NCBI RefSeq assembly: GCF_016906535.1
Contig: NC_057378.1
Span: 310,001-374,000, forward strand
From: Rhizoctonia solani
Lineage: Eukaryota; Basidiomycota; Agaricomycetes; Cantharellales; Ceratobasidiaceae
Length of the DNA: 64,000 bases
Direction: 5' to 3'
The position numbers and the translations under genes were made by a program. Numbering within the stretch: the stretch's first letter is position 1; each line of letters begins with the position of its first letter. The notes under the pieces were generated by a model. That model was not told where the DNA came from. It made no database searches and worked only from the letters and a program-made list of their open reading frames with translations. Below, piece by piece: positions 34,648 to 45,035 of the stretch.

Positions 34648-34915
34648 CCATGGTAACACCCAGGTCAATTACCTCTTGTTGCATCCACTCAGTGTACAAG
34701 GGCCATACAGCCCAGTAAATACTTAGTTTAGCCACTTAGGAAGTCTTACACCACCTTAAGCGGTCTTGTCACTGTACTTAGATAGCTTGTCACCGCCATA
34801 AGCAGTCATGTCATTGTAGGGTAGTTACTTGCCTTAAGCAACTTTCTCTTATTTTGTACTCCACAGCCACAAGCGCCATCCCCTTGACGCCCTAACCAAT
34901 GTCTAGGACACAAGA

Positions 34916-35737
34916 CCTACACTTGGATAAGCACCAAAGCCTGAATAGGTGTCACATCATAGCCCCTGTGTAATAATCAAAGACAGGAATACAAGCACCA
35001 GTAAGGTTGCAGGATGTTATTGATATGACATTCCTTTTATAATCTGTACTTATTTTATTTATTACACCAGTAATCTTACAGTAAATAAATGAGATTAAGA
35101 TGTAAACTAGGGTTTTCAGGGTCCCTCTATCCAATCGCAACCTTTGCAAAACCTATAAACCTTGGGAATACCCTCAATATGCAATATCTTTTGCATATAT
35201 GCTGTTTTCTCACTCATTTAAATATACATAAATTCAGCTGAGTAGATAAACAGTAACAAGTAATATATCTCCTGTTTGCAGTATTTATTACTCAAAATTC
35301 TATCTTGTGGCTACACACAGAAATATTCAGGGTCCCCCCTGTCACATAGGCAAGTGCTCCAGCGCTTAATCAGCGCTTAAGCGCCAATGCACTAAATGCA
35401 CCTTTTCTCCATCACCCGGGCATGCTACACTGCCGAATTGCTTGCGCTTAGGTGCGCCTGTTTGTGCGCTCCAGAACGCTGGGTCAAACTCCCAAAACGG
35501 ACAACATTTGGCAGAGTTATGCCCCATTTACTGTAAGTACCCAGTACAGTGGTATCCTACCTTTGGGACTGTTTACTCCAAGGATGAAACACTTAGCCTT
35601 GGGACATCTAAGGACCCACACAGGTAAATACTGCCTTGGGGCAAATATTGCATTGGCGCAAATATTAGGAACTGTTGTTTGTTTACTATGTACCAAAGTA
35701 TTGGCTCTCTCAAGTGTTTCAGTTGCCACATGTACCT
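34916..35737. other. Unassigned DNA right of the nest
   Basis: Host of the outermost C LTR; joins logically to 12578-12642. AT-rich, no gene recognised; possibly an older, unidentified transposon. Confidence 0.4.
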
Positions 35738-36318
35738 TGTTGTAGACACACTTATACCAAGGACATTTATTCTGATTTTCTCAATTTTAAACAAAGTCAA
35801 ACAGACAACATTTTTGATCACATGATTTTGGTGCTTATATTACACACTAAGCGCCAAGCCACATCCTCTTCTGCGCTTACCAAGCACATGTAGCCACCTC
35901 CACCTATGATGTCATCATGACATGTCAGTGACACATATGCATGAGTAAGGCCAACTGTGGAGCGGGGTTCTTATTGGATTCAGTATTGGATATAATGTAT
36001 TTGTAATTAGCTAGTAGATAGAATATATAAGGAGGCCAACCAACCATGGTAACACCCAGGTTGATTACCTCTTGTTGCATCCCCGCTTTGTACAAGGACC
36101 TTAAAGTACAGTAATTACTAAGTCCACCAGTCTACACCTCCTTAAGCGGCTTCTTCATTGTACTTAGGTAGTTCCTCATTGCCCTTACAGGCTTGGTCAC
36201 CATAGTATAGGTAGTTGTTGTTGTAGGTAGTGTACCCACCGCCTTAAGCGGTTCTTACTCAGATCCATATGGCCGTAAGCGCTTGCTGCCTTGATGCCCC
36301 TCAAGGATGTCTAGGACA
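35738..36318 (+). repeat. Solo LTR of family C, TSD tacct
   Basis: 581 bp, TGTTGTAGACAC to CTAGGACA, flanked by tacct at 35733-35737 and 36319-36323. CpG-poor compared with the C1 LTRs. Confidence 0.92.
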
Positions 36319-36323
36319 TACCT

Positions 36324-36943
36324 CCTGTACCCCCTCTTGGTATCAATCATGTATATACTTGTTTGTGCGCCTTCTCAGGGTATAAAAGGACCCTGTGAAG
36401 ACACTTCTAATGCATCCTACTTTTGCTCTTATATATTGACATATACACACAAGCCTTTAACAGCTTATCTGCACATTGACTTTAGTGATTGACTCACTGT
36501 AAAAAGGCATAGGAGGTTATTTGGTGCACTAAGACCATAGGCCAGTCCCAACAGACACAGGGTAACCTATTAGTGTACTTACTGCAACCCTGTGCCCCTT
36601 GACTGTCACAGTTGTTGAGTTCAACATTGAGTATAGTGCAACAATACTGTAAGGATTGTTGTGATTGAGTGATAGTGTTTCAATCCAACATACCCCCTAT
36701 ATTGTAGATAGCTTTATCTACAATATCTCATAAATCCTAGATCTATTTTAGGTAAACCCCATAAGCCTTAAGTCTTACTTAAGCCTATATAAGTCCTATA
36801 ATTATTAGGCAAATCCTATAAATCCTGTACATTAGTCAGGTAACATTCTTACTTAAAGGTACTATCCCAGAGACCTTAAGTATACATACTCTTAGTCACT
36901 TAGGCTTAAGTAACATTAGTCTAAGGTACTATACATAGCCAAC
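36324..36943. other. Unassigned, possible LTR of another family
   Basis: GGGTATAAAAGG at about 36379-36390 looks like a TATA box. On the minus strand a GGGGGTA purine tract is followed by TGTTGGATTG at 36693, as at a polypurine tract and LTR start. I cannot find the matching partner, so the family is not assigned. Confidence 0.3.
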
Positions 36944-38112
36944 TGTTGTAGACACAATTGATACCACAGAATTTATTCCAACTTTCTCAAATTTAAACAA
37001 AGACAAACAGACAACATTTTCAATCACATGACATTGGCACTTATATCATACACTAAGTGCCAAGCCATGTCCCCATCCATGCTTAGTCAGCATATGTAGC
37101 CACCTCCACCTATGACATCATCATGACACATCAGTGACAGGTATGCATGAATAAGACCAACTGCAGAGCAGGGTTCTTATTGCATAAAGTTAGCTTCTTT
37201 TCTCACATACATTGTATTTGTAAATAGTCACCTCTGTAATATATAAGGAGGCCAATCAACCATGGTAACACCCAGGTTGATTACCTCTTGTTGTATCTCC
37301 ACACTGTACAAGGGCCTTAAGCCCAGTAACTACTTAGAACTTGTCCTAGATGTCTGTAAGGACATCAAGGGCGCAGGTGCTTACAGCTGTGTGGAAATAC
37401 AGGTGAGTACTGCTTAAGGAAGTGGAGGTCTACCCTACAACGTCTAACTACTATCCTACAATGACCAAGGCCTTAAGGGTGATGGCAAGTTAAGTAAGTA
37501 CAGCAGAGTTGACACTTAAGGTGTTTGTAGCTAAGTGTTTTCTGCCTGTAAGGGCTTGTACAATGAGGGAGTGCAACAAGAGGTAATCAACCTGGGTGTT
37601 ACCATGGTTAGTTGGCCTCCTTATATATTACAGAGGTGAGCTAATTACAAATGTACAATATGCAAAACTATAACCAATAAGAACCCCGCTCTGCAGTCAG
37701 CCTTACTCATGCATATGTGTCACTGACATGTCATAGTGATGTCATTCAGGTGGAGGTGGCTACATATGATGAGGTAAGTGTGGATGGGGATGTGGCTTGG
37801 CGCTTAGTGTATGATATAAGCACCAAAGTCACGTGATCAAAAATGTTGTCTGTTTGACTTTGTTTAAATTTGAGAAAATTGGGATAAATGTCCTTGGTAT
37901 ATGTGTGTCTACAACAGAACTACTTAGCTCACTGCCTTAAGCAGCTCCTTCACTGTACTTAGATAGTTTGGCACTGCCTTAAGCATGCTTGATGTTGTAG
38001 GATAGTTGGTTGTTGCCGTAGATAGGTTCTCTGTTGCCCTAAGCAACTTCTTGATTGTACACCACAGCCACAAGCGCCAACCCCCTTGGTGTCCTTACAG
38101 ACATCTAGGACA
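36944..38112 (+). repeat. 5' LTR of C4, interrupted
   Basis: 36944-37341 plus 37917-38112. After it comes CTAGGTAATTGACC, the C-type primer site; it no longer matches the R segment AGGTTGATTACC in this LTR, as expected if each CpG decayed independently. Confidence 0.88.
37342..37916 (-). repeat. Solo LTR of family C inside the C4 LTR, TSD gaact
   Basis: 575 bp, opposite orientation to its host LTR, flanked by gaact (37337-37341, 37917-37921). A C element therefore inserted into a C LTR and was later reduced to one LTR. Confidence 0.92.
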
Positions 38113-38600
38113 CTAGGTAATTGACCTTGTGTTGGTTGTCACTGTACCCACTAAGAACCAACAAACAAGAAGGGCTCCTGTACTAGTACAAGGGAAATCA
38201 GGTGATTGGACTTGCCTTTTGCTGTCAATGATCAAACCAGCATTGGTCCCACCTAGTACCAAATTACTACAAGGCAGACAGCTTCTAATTGTCTGCATAC
38301 CCCTGGTTGCTGCACCCTTTGTCAGCAGAGCTAGCCAGCAGATCCACTCACTTGCAGAAACCTTGCTCCACATCATGCCCAAACACGGCTGTTGATTGGC
38401 AGTAGAGACTGTCCAACACTAGGCGGTTGAAGCAAGCTCTTAGCAATAGCACAATAAAGCACTCATAAGTCCTGATATAGGCACTACCTGGCTGTTGTAG
38501 CCCCCACCATTCCCACTTGCCAACCATCACCTCTTGCACTCCAACCTGCTTGTCCTCTAGGGCCTCTTCCCACACTGGCAGGTCCTACCTCATTCATTCC

Positions 38601-39950
38601 ATGGCTACCCACTCCTGGCCTCCCTCTTGAAGCCAACCCCAAGTCCATCCAGAAGACATAGAACCCGCACTACCGCCAGCCCCCAGTGTTGACAACAAAT
38701 ACAGCGTTGGGGAAGTATCCCTCAAAAGGGTTATCCACCTCCTCTGGGGGGTCCAAGGACAACTGGACTGCCTTGAACAAAAATTTGGCAAACAAGCCAA
38801 AGCCATCAAGGAGACATGCTCCATCATCAAAAGTGTCTCCCAAACCATTGATGGCCTCAAGGCTAGGGCTCCCTGAGCCCCTCAACCAAGCACCCCTGAG
38901 GACAGGAAGGCCCCCACAGTTGAGGCAACTCCTTGACCCCTACCCAAAACCAAGCCTACATAAGAGGCTATCCACCTGGCCTTTACAGGCCCAACTAAAA
39001 CCATCCCCAGGCTCTATCAGCCCACTCCAGTCCACCCAATCCAACCCATGTCCCCTCTCTACTCAGCCCATTCCATCCAAACTCCCACGCCTCCCCCTCC
39101 TGCTCTGGTTACAGCCGCCACCCCTCAATTTGTGGCTGTCAAAGTAGACCACCCTGACCCTTACAAGAGGAAAGTGGGAAGTGAGGCCAAGCAGTGGTTG
39201 ACCTGCATGCTTGCGTGGGTCTGCCTAAACCAACAGATGTTCCCCACTCAGGTGGAAATCCTATCATTCTTGCTTATGAACATGGAGGACACGGCTGGTG
39301 CATGTGCCCACCTGCATCTAGACCTTTTAGGGTCCCATTGCACAATCATCCAAAACACAGATGACTTCAAAAGGGAATTCCTGGCAGCCTTTGGAGATCC
39401 AGATTCCACAAGGGCAGCAGAGCAAAAAATCACATTGCTTACACAGACCAGCACATGTGCCAATTACATCACCAAGTTCCACACCTTGGCTATGGAATTG
39501 GACTGGAACAATGCAGCCCTTAGGGGTCAATTTGCACAAGGCCTCCACTGGGAGGTTAGCCAGCAGATTGCAACCTGCAAACGCCGCCCCACAATGCTCC
39601 TAGAGTTGCAGAACACAGCTCTACTTATTGACAATGCTCTTCAAGAAGAAAGGGCCAGCCACCTGCCTAAGGGTATTAAGTCTGGCAGTTCATCTACCCC
39701 CAATAGGGGGATGATTACCAGCCAATTGGCCACAACCTCAAAGAAACTTTCCAATGACCCCAATTTTGTGTTGGAAGAGGAGTGTAACCACTGCCACGCC
39801 AAAGGTGCCTGTATCAAGTGTGGGAAGATGGGGCATAAATTTGTGGAATGCCGCACAGGATGGAAGGCAACCCCCAAAGAGGACAAGGGGAAGCCTAAGG
39901 AAACTGCCAAGATTGGCAAAGAGTCTAGACCTGAATCAGGAAAGGACTAA
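38601..39950 (+). pseudogene. gag: gag of C4, broken
   Basis: Same order as C1 gag: Pro-rich N-terminus with stops (for example TGA or TAG codons in the first 300 codons), capsid domain QWLTCMLAWVCLNQQ, zinc knuckle CIKCGKMGHKFVEC. From 39048 the frame is open to the stop. The frameshift heptamer is changed (TCA GGA AAG instead of TCG GGA AAA). Confidence 0.85.
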
Positions 39951-40429
39951 GGGTACCTGCTGCTGCACACAAGGACCCCAAGGACTCTGGTTGCGTTTCA
40001 GAAATTTGTAATATATCCCAGTCTCATAGAAATAAACCACTTTTCACAATTCCAATCAAACCAGAGAAACAAGTGGACACCCTAGAAGTCCTGATAGATT
40101 CAGGCGCCACATCATCATTTCTCCACCCCTGCACAGCAGAACTACTCTGCCTACCCTTAATAGACCTACCTTCACCCCAAAACATTACTATGCTCAATGG
40201 GTCAAGCTCCCAGGCTGGCAAAATCTGGAAGAAGGCAGTCCTAACCTTCTCCCTTGATGGCAAACATATGACCAAGACTTTCCTTATATGCAATACAGGG
40301 TCTCACGCTGCTATCTTGGGATTGAAATGGTTGGATGCTCATAACCCAGAGATTGACTGGAATCAACACACCCTTATGTTTCCCCATGAACTGCCAAAAC
40401 ACGTGGCTATTGCCAAAGAAGAGGAAGCG
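39935..40429 (+). pseudogene. pol: pol start of C4 (protease fragment)
   Basis: DSGATSSFLHP marks the retropepsin active site. The reading ends after VAIAKEEEA, where the E LTR begins. RT, RNase H and integrase are absent. Confidence 0.8.
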
Positions 40430-40966
40430 GTCATGCCCTAGAGGCGTGACCACCTTAGAATCCACTAAGTTGAAGAAATAGTGAATATATGCGCTATTTT
40501 CATGAGGATTTATGGATATATGCATCTTTATGCTATTGAGGCGCTGAGCGCTTATTATGTAATCTCATCACACAACCTTTAGTCATGTGATCACATCTTT
40601 CTTATCTATGGTCATGTGACCTTATCTTTGTTGTTATGTTTGTACATGTAATTACTCTTCCCCTTCTCTGTTGAATATATAAGGAGGGTTCTGAGAGCCT
40701 TAAGCCTCAGAACTCAACCTCTTATCCCCTTTCACACCTACCTACCCTAAGACATACACTTAGAGTATTGCCTGAGAGCATACCAGTCCCTGTCAAAGGT
40801 TCTTAGCCCTGCTGTCTTTACAGCATAGTGCACTTTACTATATCAGGTCTTGTCCTACCCCTTTCCTGGCATTGCCCTTGAGCATTGTTAGGCCCTACTA
40901 GTTGATAAGTCCTAGATTAGGCAATAGCTTGTTAGGATTACCCTTTGGTAGTTGTTGGCTCTGACA
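40430..40966 (+). repeat. LTR of family E (probable)
   Basis: About 537 bp ending GGCTCTGACA, starting near GTCATGCCCTAG (first base altered), with TATA box AATATATAAGGAGGG at about 40674-40688. Left of it is plus-strand C4, right of it minus-strand C3, and there is no TSD, so it lies at a rearrangement junction. Single copy here, so the family is tentative. Confidence 0.55.
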
Positions 40967-43900
40967 GGGTTTACTTGTTCTGTCTGTCCATTGCTCTGTG
41001 GGTGTTATAACCTCCTAACATATACCATTAGAATCACACGATTTTTCTATTATTTTTAGTATTTTTTACGGACTCAATATCTTTTGTTTTTCGATCACGT
41101 GATCTCAGCGCTTATTATGCCAAGATGCCGCGCCAAGATGCCGTGCCAAGGGCGCTTAGGAGAAATCCACGCTTCTGCGCAGCCCGCAGCAGGCTTCTCT
41201 TTTCACATGGACGCTTCCTTATCTCACGCACAGACCATGTATATACTTTCCCTTTTGTCTATATAAACAGCAGGAAAATTGCTTGGAGATCCCAAGTTGA
41301 TTTTACCTTGTCTCATATTCATTGAGGAGGATTAGTCAGCCAGCTAAGTAGCCGGCCCCCAGTAGTACTTAGACGCTCACCACCCCTTTTAACTCACCAC
41401 ACCTCCAGGCCTACGGCCCCCTTGCTTTAGTTAGCAGTAGTAGTCCGCCTTAAGCGGAAGTAGTATAGCCTTAGTAGTTAGATTACATACGTGTTGCTTG
41501 TAGTAGTACGGCCTTAAGCGCCCACTCCACCAGCATGTGCCCACCTTACAGTGGTGTACAACAGTGGGTGATAGGCTGAGGAGAAGTGGGGATCTATCCC
41601 CAACCACTTGTACAAGGCCTTCAGGGACCTGTTATTGAACACCCTCCTCTGTCCAAGACTGTTTTTTCAGGCATCCTGTGCTGTTTCCAGACATTTTCTA
41701 GGAATAACTCTGCTAGCTCTGGGGCTTTGAGCTTTTTGGAGCATTTCACAAATATACTATACTTAGTGAAACTATCCATGATGACTAGGATAGAGTTGTG
41801 ATTTCCGTCTTTGGGTAGGTCCACAATCATGTCATAGGAAACATGTTGCCAGGGTCTACTAGGTATTTTGAGTGGTTGAGGGGGAATGCTGGCGCACTTA
41901 GGTTTCCTGATCTGTTGACAAGTTTCACAGGAGTCTACATGCCAGTAGGTGTCAGCGCAGATGCCTGGCCATTAGTAGTTACAAGAAACCAATTCCAAGG
42001 TTTGCTGTCTGCCTGGGTGACCTGCCAAGGGACTATCATGGAAGATCTGTAGAATCTCTGTTCTCAATGTGCCCATGTCTGGAACTACAATGCGCCCCTG
42101 ATAGAATAGTAGCCCTGCCTCCATTATATAGTCTTTGAAGGTGCACTTAATTGATGGGGGAGCCTTGGACTTGTTCTGGAGGAACTGGAGGATTTCTTCC
42201 AGTGATTTGTCCTGATCAAGTGACAACTCAATCTGGCGTTGTAGCTCTTTTTCAGGGAGTACCAGGGCAATGTTAGCAAAGACTGGGTTAGGCAACATAG
42301 TTTGATTGACAGGGGGAACATTGGCATGGTCAGGCTGGCAGGAGAGAGCATCTGGTTTGCTGGATTGTTTACTGGGGTGGTATACAATTTGGAAGTTGTA
42401 TCTGGCTAGCAAGAGGTGCCATTGTGCATGCTGACAATTGAAGGTTCTAGACTCCTTCCAGTACTCTAAGTTTTGGTGATCTGTGAAGACTGTGATTGGG
42501 TGTGCCATCCCTTCCAGGAAGATGCACCAATACTCAAAGGAGCGTATTATTGCCAAGAGTTCCTTATTGTGGGTGTTGTAGTTTTGTTCAGCACCTTTGA
42601 ATGATTCTGATAGGAACCCTAGTGGGTGGAGGTGGCTGTCTTCCTGGCATTTGCTGAGGATGGATCCTAGTGTGGCTCCAGATGTGTCTGTTTCCAGGAA
42701 GTATGGTTTTGTTGGGTTGGCATGGCAGAGGACCAGGGCATTGGTTATGGCTTCTTTTAGCCCTTGGAAGGCTTCCTGTTCCTTAGTATCCCATTTCCAT
42801 GGTGTTTCCTTCTTGACTAGGTTGTGTAGCAGTCTAGCCATGTGACTGAAGTTGGCAACAAATTGGTGGAGGAAATTAGCAAAGCCAAGAAATGATTGAA
42901 CTTCCTTGACTTTTGTGGGAACTGGCCATTCCTGGACTGCCTGGATTTTGAGCTTATCCAGGCTAAATCCTTTGTCCAATACAATAATCCCCAGGTATTC
43001 CACTGATGTTACATGGAAGGTGCATTTTGATGCTTTACAAAACAGTTGGTTTTCCATTAGCCGTTTCAAGACCTTGTGGATGTGTTGATTATGGGAGGCG
43101 TCATCCTTTGAGTAAATTAGGATGTCATCTAAGTAGATGATGACACAGACGTCCAGTAGGTCCTTGAATAGCTTGTTCATAAAGTGTTGGAACGCAGCGG
43201 GGGCATTTGTCAGGCCAAAGGTCATTACTAGGGACTTGTACAATCCGTACTTGGTTTGGAACTTGGTTTTCCATTCATTGCCTTCTTTAACTTGGACATT
43301 GTTGTAAACCCATTGTAAGTCTAATTTGGTGAAGACCTTGGTGCTGCAGAGCTGGGCCATAAGGTCATTGGGACAGGGTAACAGGTATACATTCTTCTTT
43401 GTCTGGTTATTCAAGCAGCAGTAGTCAACAACCAGCCTTCAGGAGCCATCCTTTTTTGGGACAAACATAACAGGGAAGCTGATCAAAGATTTACTGGGAC
43501 GGATCTTTCCTGCCTTAAGTTTGTCCCTAAGCCAGTCCTTGAGGGTGGCTGATTTGGCATCTGTCATGCTGTACAAGGGCAAGTTTAAAGGCCCTTCTTT
43601 GGTGAGTTCTATGCCAATATTGTAATACCTGTGTGGCAGAAGCTTATTGAACTCTTCTTCCCCAAACACCTTTGCATATTGGTGGTATTCTGGGGGTACT
43701 CCCTTCAGGGGATCTTTGTCTGCTTCCTCCTCTTTGGCAAAAGCCACGTGTTCTGGTGGTGCATGAGGGAAGGAGAGTGTGCACAAGTTCCAATCAATTT
43801 CAGGGTTGTGGGCTTCTAACCATTTGATTCCTAGGATGGCAGTGTGTGTTCCAGTGTTGCAGATCAGAAAGGTCTCTGTCATGCGTTTGCCATCAAAAAG

Positions 43901-44212
43901 GAAGGCCATCTGGGCTTTCTTCCAAATCTTTCCTGCCTGGGGGCTTGACCCATTGAGCATTGTTATGGTACAAGGTGTAGGGAGTTCAATAAGGGGTAGA
44001 TGTAGTGTTTCAGCAGTACAGGGGTGTAAGAACAAGGAGGTGGCGCCTGAATCTATCAGGACTTCTAAGTTTTCCACTTGTTTCTCTGGCTTGATTGAGA
44101 TTGTAAAGAGGGGGGAGTTTCTATTGGTACTATCTGATATATTACAAATTTCAATCATGCCAGAGTCCTTGGGGTCCTTGTGCATGGCAGCAGGTACCCT
44201 TAGTCTTTTCCC
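40967..44212 (-). pseudogene. pol: pol of C3, broken
   Basis: Protease with DSGATSLF, RT with YLDDILIYSKDD, RNase H beginning ETDTSGATLGS, start of integrase, then interruption by the A LTR and truncation. Several substitutions that remove CpG. Starts in the -1 frame at GGGAAAA (44212-44206). Confidence 0.83.
41003..41563 (+). repeat. Solo LTR of family A, TSD gtggg
   Basis: 561 bp, TGTTATAACCTCC to GTGTACAACA, flanked by gtggg at 40998-41002 and 41564-41568. Inserted in the integrase part of C3; sequence on both sides continues the C pol sequence. Confidence 0.93.
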
Positions 44213-44452
44213 AAAGTGGGTCCAGACTCTTTGCCAATTTTGGCAGCTTCTTTTTTGACCCCCTCCTCAATGGGGGTGCCCTTCCATCTGGTGCAGCATT
44301 CTGCAAACTTGTGGCCCATTTTGCTGCATTTGATACAAGTGCCGGCAGCGCAGCAGCAGTTCCTTTCTTCTTCCAAGACATAATTGGGGTTGTTGGATAA
44401 TTTTTGGGAAGAAGTGGCCTGTTGGCCAGTACTTGTCCCCCTTGCAGGGTTG
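44200..44452 (-). pseudogene. gag: 3' end of gag of C3
   Basis: C-terminal part of gag with a zinc-knuckle remnant; cut at 44452 by the C2 3' LTR. Confidence 0.75.
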
Positions 44453-45035
44453 TGTCCTAGACGTCCGTGAGGGGCATCAAGGCAGCAGGCGCTTATGGCT
44501 GTATGGAACTAAGTAAATCCGCATAAGGCAGTGACAATGCTACCTACAACAACTAACTACTTAAGTACAATGACCAAGGCCTTATGGGCAATGGCAAGCT
44601 ATGTATCTACAATGAGGAAGTTGCTTAAGGCAACAAGTACAGGTAGGGGACTTAGTGGTTACTGGCCTAAGGCCTTGTACAGAATAGGGGATGCAACAAG
44701 AGGTAATTGACCTGGGTGTTACCATGGTTAGTTGGCCTCCTTATATATTATGGAGGTAAGCTAATTACAAATGTATAATATGCAAAACCATAACCAATAA
44801 GAACTGCCCTCTGCAGTCAGCCTTACTCATGCATATGTGTCACTGACGTGTTATAGTGATGTCATCAAGTGGAGGTGGATACGTATGCTGAGGTAAGTGC
44901 AGAAGGGGACGTGGCTTGGCGCTTATTGTATGATATAAGCGCCAAAGTCACGTGATTGAAAATGTTGTTTGTTTATCTTTGTCTAAATTTGAGAAAATTG
45001 GAATAAATTCCGTGGTATTGATTGTGTCTACAACA
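44453..45035 (-). repeat. 3' LTR of C2
   Basis: 583 bp, TGTCCTAGACG to GTCTACAACA, preceded (minus strand) by a polypurine tract of six G. Confidence 0.9.

Larger units (their letters stand above)
12643..34910 (+). repeat. Solo LTR of family C, outermost layer of the nest
   Basis: Left part 12643-12953, right part 34653-34910 (ending CTAGGACA); together about 570 bp, close to the 581-bp C LTR. Flanked by caaga at 12638-12642 and 34911-34915. Interrupted by the whole of element B and everything in it. Confidence 0.88.
36944..40429 (+). mobile_element. C4, truncated family C retrotransposon
   Basis: Plus-strand remnant: 5' LTR (36944-38112, interrupted by a second C LTR), leader, broken gag, start of pol. 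Ends within the protease region at about 40429, against an E LTR. The 3' two-thirds are missing. Confidence 0.85.
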
